From Mytilus galloprovincialis (taxonomy: Eukaryota > Mollusca > Bivalvia > Mytilida > Mytilidae), in NCBI RefSeq assembly GCF_965363235.1, contig NC_134840.1:85284916-85348915 (forward strand): a DNA stretch of 64,000 bases, read 5' to 3'. The first letter of the stretch is position 1. Each line of letters opens with the position of its first letter. The notes under the pieces are model-generated. The model saw only the letters and a list, made by a program, of their open reading frames with translations. It did no database searches and was not told where the DNA came from. Shown here piece after piece: positions 33,540-46,388 of the stretch. A program made the translations under genes and the position numbers.

Positions 33540-33925
33540 GAAATCAGTATTTGAGAAAAAATGAATAGTGTAAGACTATTCGAACAGGAAAACCAACGGT
33601 CTTATTTATATAAATATAACCGAGAAATTAACGTTTGTTTTCTCTTATATTTTAGTGTGAATTCACATTACACTAAGACGTGTCACGGTACTTTTTTTTA
33701 TCCCAGATTCATGTATTTAGTTTTGATGTTATATTTGTTATTCTCATCGGATTTTGTCTAATGCTTAGTCCGTTTCTGTGTGTGCTACATTTTAATGTTG
33801 TGTCGTTGTTCTCCTCTTATATTTAATGCGTTTCCCTCAGTTTTGGTTTGTTACCCCGATTTTGTCTTTTGTCCATAGATTTACGAGTTTTGAACAACGG
33901 CATACTACTGTTGCCTTTATTTAAT
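33540..33925 (+). repeat. Dispersed repeat piece with a 3'-tail-like end
   Basis: It starts with agtgtaagactattcgaacagg and ccaacggtctta, shared with the gtggtatgagtg family, and continues to a gtgtcgttgttctcc ... tttgtccatagatttacgag tail. Open frames here are not gene-like. Confidence 0.45.
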
Positions 33926-34502
33926 ACCGGTATGATCATATATAGATAAAATTTAACTCAATTATACTTAACTTTAAAACATGACCAATGTACGAGACTT
34001 ATCATGAATTACAGCTTCTCAGAAACTTGCCTTTTAAGCGTTATTCAAACATTTATATTGTGCAGAGTTTTGTGGACTGCTTTTTTGTGTTCTTTCGTTT
34101 ATCTCTTACTCTGACATTGCATTATGTAATCTTAATTTTTTTTGTCTCGATGTATTACATTGATTGACCCCTTTGTTTAATACTCCTTTTATCGATATCT
34201 TTACTAAAGATTATTAAAATAAAAATTATCTAGTACATTGTAACCCCATGTGGAACGAGGATGGATTATCGTCCTTGTCGATACAAATAATTGTTATCAA
34301 ATTGAGTTATCTCCCTTAAACCGGACAGATTCTTGGCAATGAAATGCAAATTGTTTCTTTTGTTCCGATATTTGATTGCGTTAGATTTCAGTTTTCAGTT
34401 TTTATGGGCTCCTGTTTTATAAATTTGCCTCGGAGTTCGGTAATTTTGTTATTCTTTTTTCCTAGGATTCCATTTTACTTCAATTCATAATCTACAACAG
34501 AT

Positions 34503-37500
34503 GGTCCGAGACCACCATTGTCGTCCCTTGATTTTCGTTGTTCACAAATATAGTCCCTAGTGTTGACAGTGGGTTACTTGCCATTAATTTTTATACCCCT
34601 TCCAAATTTATTTCTCCATGTTCACTGCCTCAAATTGCAAGAACGGGGTTGAAATTACACTGTAAAAAAATTTGGGTCCAGAATTTTAAAGGAAAGTAGT
34701 GATTTGGTCCAGCTGAAAAAGGTTGAAAATGAGCACTTCGGAAGCTGTCAAAAGATTTCAAGACGCCCTAAACATAAAATTGGCCATATTTTGAGTTAGA
34801 GGCGATGAAGTTTTCTATAAATTTGATATAATTTGTCCCAAAAGTAGTACAACACACTGTAAAAGTTTCTTTGAGAAAGCGCAGGTGGGATTTTTTTTAT
34901 TTTCATTTATGTTCTAAAAGAAATGCACTACGAATTAATTGTGTTCTCGGACCTAAGAGGTGAAATCTGTAAATATAGAATTTGTACTCTGGCAACTTCC
35001 CTAAATGATTTGATGGTGTCAACTTGTCAAATAGCATGAAACTAAAGGATTTAAACTTTTATTTTACAGAATTTCTGCCAAAACGACCAATTTTGACATT
35101 TTATGGTCAAAATAGGCATTTTATAACTTTTTCAATATTGATGCATAAATGGCATCCTGACTTTCTATCTGACAGGTTTTTATGTGTCAATATTTGTGTT
35201 TCTATGCCTTTACCTGCTTCTTTTACTTATTTATGAACTCTGAATCTACAGAAAAGAAGTTTATCTCAGATAAAATGTGCAAAATGTGTTGTATGAATGA
35301 CCCTTGTCTAACGCCTTGTTTGGATGAAGGCAATAGTGGGGAGCTTGGTATATAAAATTTGATGTCCATATTAGAGACTTCACTAAATTTGTATCAAATG
35401 CACTTTACAATGTCTATTGTACCTGTTCCATTTCACATACTATATTTCTTTTCTTCTGTAGGATAGCAAGTGGTTTAAATATAAGCCTGTTGAGAATAAA
35501 TTGCATGAAAGTTTTTCCCTAAAAAGGCAAAAATCTTTGTTTCAGCCCATACTGCTTGTAAGAAAAGTTATTTGCAAGAGTCTTTTTGTGCTCAGATTTG
35601 TTGTATCATGTCACATGAGTATAGAAATGATAAAAAAGACACACATTTTTATTTTTTATAGCCTCAATATGCATTTTTAAATGTAAATATGTGGCACGGC
35701 CTTAATTGACCCTAAATTTTTTCCAGTCTTACTTGGCCTAAGACCCTTTTAAACTAATATGATATGTTATTTGTAACTTTTCTTTCCATTTAAAGTACTT
35801 TAAATACATATGTAAGGATTATTTATAACCAAAAAGCTTCACAAATTTAAAATTGCTGGAAAATATTACATCTTCATGTAAGGCTCCACTTCATTGAAAA
35901 ACCTGAATTTTTAGGCGCAGGCTCATATAAATTTGACTTATGAATAATTATGCCAAGTCTGATAAATCAAATGAGTACTCTATTGCTTTTAGTACATGAT
36001 AAGTTATATATTAAGGCATTTAACAAGTATTTTTTTGCAATATTTAAATTTTTAAAGCCCCAAATGTTGATAGTTGAAATTTTTCAATTTTAACGTCAAA
36101 ATTTTACACGCAAAGATGAGTATAGAACTAAACTTAATGTCTATAATATACATCCTATTGTCATGAAACTTTGTAAGTAGTGTTATAATACATTAAGCTT
36201 TGTTCATACCAAGTTTTTTTAAGATTTGTCTACTCTTTCTACCCTATTAGGTCCGAGACCACCATTGTCGTCCCTTGATTTTCGTTGTTCACAAATATAG
36301 TCCCTAGTGTTGACAGTGGGTTACTTGCCATTAATTTTTATACCCCTTCCAAATTTATTTCTCCATGTTCACTGCCTCAAATTGCAAGAACGGGGTTGAA
36401 ATTACACTGTAAAAAAATTTGGGTCCAGAATTTTAAAGGAAAGTAGTGATTTGGTCCAGCTGAAAAAGGTTGAAAATGAGCACTTCGGAAGCTGTCAAAA
36501 GATTTCAAGACGCCCTAAACATAAAATTGGCCATATTTTGAGTTAGAGGCGATGAAGTTTTCTATAAATTTGATATAATTTGTCCCAAAAGTAGTACAAC
36601 ACACTGTAAAAGTTTCTTTGAGAAAGCGCAGGTGGGATTTTTTTTATTTTCATTTATGTTCTAAAAGAAATGCACTACGAATTAATTGTGTTCTCGGACC
36701 TAAGAGGTGAAATCTGTAAATATAGAATTTGTACTCTGGCAACTTCCCTAAATGATTTGATGGTGTCAACTTGTCAAATAGCATGAAACTAAAGGATTTA
36801 AACTTTTATTTTACAGAATTTCTGCCAAAACGACCAATTTTGACATTTTATGGTCAAAATAGGCATTTTATAACTTTTTCAATATTGATGCATAAATGGC
36901 ATCCTGACTTTCTATCTGACAGGTTTTTATGTGTCAATATTTGTGTTTCTATGCCTTTACCTGCTTCTTTTACTTATTTATGAACTCTGAATCTACAGAA
37001 AAGAAGTTTATCTCAGATAAAATGTGCAAAATGTGTTGTATGAATGACCCTTGTCTAACGCCTTGTTTGGATGAAGGCAATAGTGGGGAGCTTGGTATAT
37101 AAAATTTGATGTCCATATTAGAGACTTCACTAAATTTGTATCAAATGCACTTTACAATGTCTATTGTACCTGTTCCATTTCACATACTATATTTCTTTTC
37201 TTCTGTAGGATAGCAAGTGGTTTAAATATAAGCCTGTTGAGAATAAATTGCATGAAAGTTTTTCCCTAAAAAGGCAAAAATCTTTGTTTCAGCCCATACT
37301 GCTTGTAAGAAAAGTTATTTGCAAGAGTCTTTTTGTGCTCAGATTTGTTGTATCATGTCACATGAGTATAGAAATGATAAAAAAGACACACATTTTTATT
37401 TTTTATAGCCTCAATATGCATTTTTAAATGTAAATATGTGGCACGGCCTTAATTGACCCTAAATTTTTTCCAGTCTTACTTGGCCTAAGACCCTTTTAAA

Positions 37501-40500
37501 CTAATATGATATGTTATTTGTAACTTTTCTTTCCATTTAAAGTACTTTAAATACATATGTAAGGATTATTTATAACCAAAAAGCTTCACAAATTTAAAAT
37601 TGCTGGAAAATATTACATCTTCATGTAAGGCTCCACTTCATTGAAAAACCTGAATTTTTAGGCGCAGGCTCATATAAATTTGACTTATGAATAATTATGC
37701 CAAGTCTGATAAATCAAATGAGTACTCTATTGCTTTTAGTACATGATAAGTTATATATTAAGGCATTTAACAAGTATTTTTTTGCAATATTTAAATTTTT
37801 AAAGCCCCAAATGTTGATAGTTGAAATTTTTCAATTTTAACGTCAAAATTTTACACGCAAAGATGAGTATAGAACTAAACTTAATGTCTATAATATACAT
37901 CCTATTGTCATGAAACTTTGTAAGTAGTGTTATAATACATTAAGCTTTGTTCATACCAAGTTTTTTTAAGATTTGTCTACTCTTTCTACCCTATTAGGTC
38001 CGAGACCACCATTGTCGTCCCTTGATTTTCGTTGTTCACAAATATAGTCCCTAGTGTTGACAGTGGGTTACTTGCCATTAATTTTTATACCCCTTCCAAA
38101 TTTATTTCTCCATGTTCACTGCCTCAAATTGCAAGAACGGGGTTGAAATTACACTGTAAAAAAATTTGGGTCCAGAATTTTAAAGGAAAGTAGTGATTTG
38201 GTCCAGCTGAAAAAGGTTGAAAATGAGCACTTCGGAAGCTGTCAAAAGATTTCAAGACGCCCTAAACATAAAATTGGCCATATTTTGAGTTAGAGGCGAT
38301 GAAGTTTTCTATAAATTTGATATAATTTGTCCCAAAAGTAGTACAACACACTGTAAAAGTTTCTTTGAGAAAGCGCAGGTGGGATTTTTTTTATTTTCAT
38401 TTATGTTCTAAAAGAAATGCACTACGAATTAATTGTGTTCTCGGACCTAAGAGGTGAAATCTGTAAATATAGAATTTGTACTCTGGCAACTTCCCTAAAT
38501 GATTTGATGGTGTCAACTTGTCAAATAGCATGAAACTAAAGGATTTAAACTTTTATTTTACAGAATTTCTGCCAAAACGACCAATTTTGACATTTTATGG
38601 TCAAAATAGGCATTTTATAACTTTTTCAATATTGATGCATAAATGGCATCCTGACTTTCTATCTGACAGGTTTTTATGTGTCAATATTTGTGTTTCTATG
38701 CCTTTACCTGCTTCTTTTACTTATTTATGAACTCTGAATCTACAGAAAAGAAGTTTATCTCAGATAAAATGTGCAAAATGTGTTGTATGAATGACCCTTG
38801 TCTAACGCCTTGTTTGGATGAAGGCAATAGTGGGGAGCTTGGTATATAAAATTTGATGTCCATATTAGAGACTTCACTAAATTTGTATCAAATGCACTTT
38901 ACAATGTCTATTGTACCTGTTCCATTTCACATACTATATTTCTTTTCTTCTGTAGGATAGCAAGTGGTTTAAATATAAGCCTGTTGAGAATAAATTGCAT
39001 GAAAGTTTTTCCCTAAAAAGGCAAAAATCTTTGTTTCAGCCCATACTGCTTGTAAGAAAAGTTATTTGCAAGAGTCTTTTTGTGCTCAGATTTGTTGTAT
39101 CATGTCACATGAGTATAGAAATGATAAAAAAGACACACATTTTTATTTTTTATAGCCTCAATATGCATTTTTAAATGTAAATATGTGGCACGGCCTTAAT
39201 TGACCCTAAATTTTTTCCAGTCTTACTTGGCCTAAGACCCTTTTAAACTAATATGATATGTTATTTGTAACTTTTCTTTCCATTTAAAGTACTTTAAATA
39301 CATATGTAAGGATTATTTATAACCAAAAAGCTTCACAAATTTAAAATTGCTGGAAAATATTACATCTTCATGTAAGGCTCCACTTCATTGAAAAACCTGA
39401 ATTTTTAGGCGCAGGCTCATATAAATTTGACTTATGAATAATTATGCCAAGTCTGATAAATCAAATGAGTACTCTATTGCTTTTAGTACATGATAAGTTA
39501 TATATTAAGGCATTTAACAAGTATTTTTTTGCAATATTTAAATTTTTAAAGCCCCAAATGTTGATAGTTGAAATTTTTCAATTTTAACGTCAAAATTTTA
39601 CACGCAAAGATGAGTATAGAACTAAACTTAATGTCTATAATATACATCCTATTGTCATGAAACTTTGTAAGTAGTGTTATAATACATTAAGCTTTGTTCA
39701 TACCAAGTTTTTTTAAGATTTGTCTACTCTTTCTACCCTATTAGGTCCGAGACCACCATTGTCGTCCCTTGATTTTCGTTGTTCACAAATATAGTCCCTA
39801 GTGTTGACAGTGGGTTACTTGCCATTAATTTTTATACCCCTTCCAAATTTATTTCTCCATGTTCACTGCCTCAAATTGCAAGAACGGGGTTGAAATTACA
39901 CTGTAAAAAAATTTGGGTCCAGAATTTTAAAGGAAAGTAGTGATTTGGTCCAGCTGAAAAAGGTTGAAAATGAGCACTTCGGAAGCTGTCAAAAGATTTC
40001 AAGACGCCCTAAACATAAAATTGGCCATATTTTGAGTTAGAGGCGATGAAGTTTTCTATAAATTTGATATAATTTGTCCCAAAAGTAGTACAACACACTG
40101 TAAAAGTTTCTTTGAGAAAGCGCAGGTGGGATTTTTTTTATTTTCATTTATGTTCTAAAAGAAATGCACTACGAATTAATTGTGTTCTCGGACCTAAGAG
40201 GTGAAATCTGTAAATATAGAATTTGTACTCTGGCAACTTCCCTAAATGATTTGATGGTGTCAACTTGTCAAATAGCATGAAACTAAAGGATTTAAACTTT
40301 TATTTTACAGAATTTCTGCCAAAACGACCAATTTTGACATTTTATGGTCAAAATAGGCATTTTATAACTTTTTCAATATTGATGCATAAATGGCATCCTG
40401 ACTTTCTATCTGACAGGTTTTTATGTGTCAATATTTGTGTTTCTATGCCTTTACCTGCTTCTTTTACTTATTTATGAACTCTGAATCTACAGAAAAGAAG

Positions 40501-41941
40501 TTTATCTCAGATAAAATGTGCAAAATGTGTTGTATGAATGACCCTTGTCTAACGCCTTGTTTGGATGAAGGCAATAGTGGGGAGCTTGGTATATAAAATT
40601 TGATGTCCATATTAGAGACTTCACTAAATTTGTATCAAATGCACTTTACAATGTCTATTGTACCTGTTCCATTTCACATACTATATTTCTTTTCTTCTGT
40701 AGGATAGCAAGTGGTTTAAATATAAGCCTGTTGAGAATAAATTGCATGAAAGTTTTTCCCTAAAAAGGCAAAAATCTTTGTTTCAGCCCATACTGCTTGT
40801 AAGAAAAGTTATTTGCAAGAGTCTTTTTGTGCTCAGATTTGTTGTATCATGTCACATGAGTATAGAAATGATAAAAAAGACACACATTTTTATTTTTTAT
40901 AGCCTCAATATGCATTTTTAAATGTAAATATGTGGCACGGCCTTAATTGACCCTAAATTTTTTCCAGTCTTACTTGGCCTAAGACCCTTTTAAACTAATA
41001 TGATATGTTATTTGTAACTTTTCTTTCCATTTAAAGTACTTTAAATACATATGTAAGGATTATTTATAACCAAAAAGCTTCACAAATTTAAAATTGCTGG
41101 AAAATATTACATCTTCATGTAAGGCTCCACTTCATTGAAAAACCTGAATTTTTAGGCGCAGGCTCATATAAATTTGACTTATGAATAATTATGCCAAGTC
41201 TGATAAATCAAATGAGTACTCTATTGCTTTTAGTACATGATAAGTTATATATTAAGGCATTTAACAAGTATTTTTTTGCAATATTTAAATTTTTAAAGCC
41301 CCAAATGTTGATAGTTGAAATTTTTCAATTTTAACGTCAAAATTTTACACGCAAAGATGAGTATAGAACTAAACTTAATGTCTATAATATACATCCTATT
41401 GTCATGAAACTTTGTAAGTAGTGTTATAATACATTAAGCTTTGTTCATACCAAGTTTTTTTAAGATTTGTCTACTCTTTCTACCCTATTAGGTCCGAGAC
41501 CACCATTGTCGTCCCTTGATTTTCGTTGTTCACAAATATAGTCCCTAGTGTTGACAGTGGGTTACTTGCCATTAATTTTTATACCCCTTCCAAATTTATT
41601 TCTCCATGTTCACTGCCTCAAATTGCAAGAACGGGGTTGAAATTACACTGTAAAAAAATTTGGGTCCAGAATTTTAAAGGAAAGTAGTGATTTGGTCCAG
41701 CTGAAAAAGGTTGAAAATGAGCACTTCGGAAGCTGTCAAAAGATTTCAAGACGCCCTAAACATAAAATTGGCCATATTTTGAGTTAGAGGCGATGAAGTT
41801 TTCTATAAATTTGATATAATTTGTCCCAAAAGTAGTACAACACACTGTAAAAGTTTCTTTGAGAAAGCGCAGGTGGGATTTTTTTTATTTTCATTTATGT
41901 TCTAAAAGAAATGCACTACGAATTAATTGTGTTCTCGGACC
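34503..41941. repeat. 7.44-kb tandem array, 1747-bp unit, 4.26 copies
   Basis: Unit starts are at 34503, 36250, 37997, 39744 and 41491 (period 1747). No difference between copies was found by reading. Each unit consists of a 451-bp module A (34503-34953 in the first copy), which starts GGTCCGAGA and ends TCTCGGACC, and a 1296-bp spacer B. The last partial copy is exactly one module A, giving A-B-A-B-A-B-A-B-A. The array is flanked by AGAT at 34499-34502 and 41942-41945. The 70-codon open stretch in each unit starts without ATG and has no family resemblance, so I do not call it a gene. Confidence 0.9.
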
Positions 41942-42290
41942 AGATCTTCAGAAAAAATACACAAACAAGAAAAAGAAAGAAAAAGTAAATAAAACTTGTT
42001 TAACTGTTAAATACTTAAACTTATTGAAATGTCGAATAAAAAACATGAAATGAGTGATAACAATAAAAAACAAAATCAAACTTTATTAGGAAACTGACCA
42101 TCTGCTTCATTGATGTTTTTTTTCACAATCATAACTTACAGTATTTTGCGCACATGCGATACTCTTATGGGTATACATTTATTTTTATTTATAAAATGTA
42201 GCGCAAACTATCATGACACACATTCAAAAATGAGATATGCAACGTTTAGTTTTTTTTACACTGTAAACTATTGTGGTAATATTCTATAAC

Positions 42291-42296
42291 TTTATT
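42291..42296 (-). terminator. Poly(A) signal overlapping the stop codon of ependymin-related A
   Basis: On the minus strand the sequence reads TTTAAATAAAG, so AATAAA contains the stop codon TAA. Cleavage 15-30 nt later would give an extremely short 3' UTR, unless a more distal signal is used. Confidence 0.5.
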
Positions 42297-45200
42297 TAAA
42301 GCATTCTGGAGGTGGAATAAAGACATTTGGATCTGTGATTCCAACGTTGATGTCATAGAATCTAAAAGAAAGTTAATTTATACTATTAGACAAAATTAAG
42401 TTTAGTTTGATTTACTTGAACTTATAAGTAAATAACAACTAAAATAAGGAATAGAAGAAAAGCAAATCAAGTTAATAGTCGCCCCAATGTAAATCCATAC
42501 AATTAGGAGATGAATAACACTTAACGTGTGTAAACTTACTTTGATTCCTCGACACTTTTTCCCGGGCCATTTAATAAGGACGATAAACCTCAGATTTTAA
42601 AGGTGTTCCATATGAAAAAAGTTTTTTTTTCAATGAACAATCTTCCATTAGTTTCATTTAACAAGGCCAATACAAAAATTAAAGATCATAACTAAGAACT
42701 AGGTGGATCAACATGTTAAAATAAATTTTTCTTTTCAATAGACAATCCCCCTTTTTTTTTAAACAAGGCAAACATAAAAAATCATTACTAGGAATAGGAT
42801 TAATAATACTAAAAGTATGTTTTTAAATGAAAATACAGTATTTGTCAACAAAAAATACTTACGACATGGTAACTAAACCGGTGTCGGTGCTCATGAAGTT
42901 GGTTTGAACAGGATAGCAGTCAGGGGATGTAACAAAACCAAAGTACCGTGCCTTTTCACGCATTAAATCTCCTGCAAAGTTTTCTATGGTAATAAATTCT
43001 CCGGGTAGACCTGAGACCCCGAGAGTTGCAGATCCTTCAAACTCTGCGCCTGGAGGTACTCCGAAAGGTCTAAATGGTCTTGTCAGTTCTGTTACATTAC
43101 ATTGACGCGTTTTGAAATTTAATCTGTATTCTTTTCCCTGTAAAAATATCAATGCATTATTTTTTAAACTGTAAATTTATGACAATAGTATATATGTTAT
43201 ATATGAACTTTTATATAATAACGGGTATACCTATGGTTGCTGATTTCCCCCTAGTTATCTTCAAACAGTTCTTGGAAATCATTCTCCAAAATGTTTGCAA
43301 AGCTTTCGATCTAAACTAATGAAATGTTACATAAAATCCAGGTTTTTGAATAAGAATAGATTTATGAAACTGTACCTATCATATTTGGCACAACTTTTAG
43401 GAATGTTTGGGTTTCAGTGCTCTCCGACTGCGTTCTAAGAAGAACAAAGTTGAAGAGCACTGAAAAAGTCAATATTTAAACCTTTTAAGTATTTTGATTC
43501 CAGCACCACTCACGATTCTTATGTAAATGAATAATAGAAGGTTGTCTGGCGTACCAATGTATAATCTTGGTGACTTTTAACACCAGTTTACTATCGTTGC
43601 CTATTATTTACTAACAATGTCTTGAAGGTATAAAACCTCGTAGTAGTACATGCTCTAGCAATTTAATTAAAATGTTTAAAAGGCGAAGAATTTTAGGTAA
43701 TCTCCGATTTCATCAATTTTCTCACTTTCTTGTGGAGGTATAGAGCATCGTCGTAATCTCTGTGTCCTTATTTACTTAACATGTTAGGGATGTTAAGAAT
43801 ATAAAAACTATATCTCTGTCTTCGCCAATTTACTCACAATGTTATGGAGGTATAAAACATCGTAGTAGTCTCTGTCCTGACCAATTTCTACTTCTTCTAT
43901 AATCCTCACTCTTTCGTTTGTTTCATCGTAGCTGACCTTTGATCTTTCCTCAAACATTTTAGACCTGTCATACTGAATTAAATTTTGAATGACAAAAATT
44001 AAAATCAGCAATTGGATTATAGTTATATCGAACATTAAGTATAAATCGCAATGGGAGATACCTCTTTTTTGAATTTCTTGTCGCCTGCTTTGATTTTAGC
44101 AACACTTACGAGTCTTATGTAGAAGAAACGCTCGTCTGACTTTCTGAATCATATATAAATTAAGCGTAATATGTTTGATTTTTTTTTAATGTGTCATAAT
44201 TTTGGATGAGACTTTTGTAACTGAGTGCGGATCCATATGGCAAGTGATGGCTGCATACGAAAATCTGTTCTGTCAAAGCATCCGGTTTCTCTGGCATTGG
44301 AGGTACAGTCATTTACCTTGATTTAGAATGAAATTCAAAACAGTGTGGCTGTGGCCATTGATTGACACATTAAATTCATCCATTGACTGGGACAATTTAC
44401 GTGAACGTTTGTCTGTAACGACCACTGTTCACGACGTACCTACGATAGACATTTAAACTGTGGGGTCACCAAAGGTTTCTTAACGCCTTTAATTATAAAA
44501 TAATTCGAAAAATTAATCAGGAATAACCTTTATGTTTTGATTTATATAATTGATATAAATCAAAACATCGTGTTATTTCTGATTAATTTTTCGAATTACT
44601 TTATTAAGGTGTTGAGAACCTTTGGTGACCCCATAGTTTAAGTGTCATTAAAAAGTACATAGTGAGCAGTGGTCGTTACATACAAACGTTCACCTAAATT
44701 GTCCCAGTCAATGGATGAATTTAATGTGTCAATCAATGGCCACAGCCACACTGGTTTGAATTTCATTCTATATGTTGTTAGAGGATTTATGTGAGATTTG
44801 AGCATCCTTAAAATGGCTTTGTTTTATAGAGCATCCTTAAAATGGCTTTGTTTTATAGAGCATCCTTAAAATGGCTTTGTTTTATAGAGCATCCTTAAAA
44901 TGGCTTTGTTTTATAGAGCATCCTTAAAATGGCTTTGTTTTATAGAGCATCCTTAAAATGGCTTTGTTTTATAGAGCATCCTTAAAATGGCTTTGTTTTA
45001 TAGAGCACCCCTAGTTTTTTGTTTGGTTCGTGAAGCTCAATCTTTGGTTTTCTATGTTGTGTTTTGTATACTTGGTCTTTTTGGGTTTTTTTTTTTTGCA
45101 ATGGCGTTGTCAGTTTATTTCCGACTTATGAGTTTGCATGTCCTTTTTGGTACCTTCCGAATCCGTTTTATATTGTCTTTTACGACACTATGATTTTTGT

Positions 45201-46317
45201 TGTGTTCTATAAAAGAAGGAGCGATGCAAAGCTTTCTATGAAGGTTTTTATCAGATAATTATGTTGCTGTTAGCTGTACTGCCTTTTATCTTTAGAAGAA
45301 TATTACAGTTCTTTAAAACCAAATGACTTAATGGTGAGTTGTCTTTTTTTTTTTAAAGACGTACGACGTACTAGAAGGCCCTATCAAATTGTGTTTAGTA
45401 ATTTCACTGCCTACTTACCGCTACACGTCGGCCTTCCCATTGTTTTGGTGATTCTGGAATGCGAATAAAAAATATTGTTTTGTAGAGAAGTGAAACTATA
45501 ACTATATCAATAATTTTTCTGACACTACACATATTATGAAATAGAAAATTTACTCAAACGATACAGCTATGTTCAACTTTTATATCACATTATTAACCAT
45601 GAATTCTCAACCTTTTAAACAAGTGCTGAAAATTCTGAACTTTGCAAGTGAATGCGGTTCATATGGCTCTGCCTTTGGTTTTAATTTTAATGTTTTGTGG
45701 AACTGCAATGCGTTTTGTATTCCGTCGGCGACGGTGGTCTCGATGTTTGAATTATATTTTTTAGAAGACAAAACTTTAACAGTTATTTCCATACTCAGTA
45801 CATATGCTCAGGATAAAAATATTCATTGTTGCATATACTAAATTGGCAATGTCATATAGTGATTTTTTTGTGTCATATTTCCAGGTGACTAAATAACTCT
45901 TACAACAAGGATTACGATGTGTTTTACGATTGGTTATTCGAAACTTGGACTTTGTAATAGATTCGTAACGTAATAGTAAAGTAAAAACAGCCACTATACA
46001 TATACCATCGAATATTTTAGTATTGTAGATAATGAAGTCAAAATGTCTCAGCAATGTTTACGTTGATGGTTGATTGGTCATACTTTTAATGTGGTTTTGA
46101 TTCAGACAGGCTTGAATCCAAAAGAGAGCTCTATTTGGCCTGGCCCCTGCGTGTGCCCGACAATGGAGGTTTCAGTTTTTTTGGGACAGTTTTGTTTTGG
46201 AAAATTTATCAATTTAATATCTTATTATAAAAATTAATGCAATAAAAACTTACCACATGGCGGTGGCTCCTGCCCAAACACAGCCACCAAACAGCAAATG
46301 GCAATGAAGACTTTCAT
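42292..46317 (-). CDS. EPDR: Ependymin-related protein, paralogue A (192 aa, 5 exons)
   Basis: Exons in transcript order: 46317-46254, 45453-45419, 43972-43838, 43137-42863, 42361-42292 (stop TAA). They sum to 579 nt, so 192 aa. A signal peptide (MKVFIAICCLVAVFG, cleavage near residue 16) is followed by QEPPPC, then ESPKQWEGR, the usual start of mature mollusc ependymin-related proteins. The core has YDETNERV, GQDRDYYDVLYLHNI, GKEYRLNF, PFRPFGVPP and the C-terminal FYDINVGITDP. Four cysteines remain after signal cleavage (PPC, QCNVT, SPDC, PPEC), consistent with two disulfides, and NVT is a glycosylation sequon. The family is secreted, lipid-pocket-like and frequent in mollusc secretions, shell and matrix. 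Exon 3 encodes 45 residues, 34 of them identical to paralogue B. Confidence 0.95.
43440..43600 (-). repeat. Degenerate copy of the cgcgcgtttcgtc dispersed repeat in intron 3 of ependymin-related A
   Basis: Shows gaagagcactga, gattcttatgtaaatga, gtctggcgtacc and aatcttggtgactttt in the order of the family's reverse complement. Another degenerate piece lies at about 44085-44150 in intron 2. Confidence 0.45.
44324..44770. mobile_element. 447-bp fold-back MITE, second copy, in intron 2 of ependymin-related A
   Basis: Same element as at 26908-27353 but in the opposite orientation, with TA at both edges and long inverted arms. It shares the gtcaccaaagg and cgaaaaattaatcag blocks. Confidence 0.8.
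44801..45003. repeat. 29-bp minisatellite, seven near-perfect copies
   Basis: The unit agcatccttaaaatggcttt plus a 9-nt gttttatag starts at 44801, 44830, 44859, 44888, 44917, 44946 and 44975. A partial eighth copy runs into a Penelope-like 3' tail at about 45003. Confidence 0.9.
45003..45190 (+). repeat. Penelope-like 3' tail fragment
   Basis: Matches about 23090-23270 in order: gcacccctagttttt, ggttcgtg, ttctatgttgtg, aatggcgttgtcagttt, ttatgagttt. No RT coding sequence is attached. Confidence 0.7.
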
Positions 46318-46363
46318 GATGGAGATAGTTTGGTCAAAACAGGTAAGGGAACTGAGAATTATG

Positions 46364-46388
46364 TATATATTTCAGATCTATCTTATCT
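46364..46388 (-). promoter_or_regulatory. Promoter of ependymin-related A: AGATAAGATA plus TATA box
   Basis: On the minus strand AGATAAGATA (46388-46379) is followed 9 nt later by TATATA (46369-46364), about 47 nt before the ATG. The paired GATA core resembles a GATA-factor site. The same arrangement precedes paralogue B. Confidence 0.5.

Noticed and set aside
35024..40477. Four identical 70-codon open stretches, one per 1747-bp unit
   Set aside because: They begin without ATG, have no family resemblance, and recur only because the DNA unit is repeated. The first true ATG leaves an even shorter peptide.
34503..41941. Reading the array as a CRISPR or as a tandem gene family
   Set aside because: Unit length (1747 bp) and absence of spacers exclude CRISPR. 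No coding exon structure is present for a gene family.
45569..46054. Open stretches on both strands in intron 1 of ependymin-related A
   Set aside because: No splice partners in phase, no family resemblance, and they lie between phase-consistent exons of the real gene.
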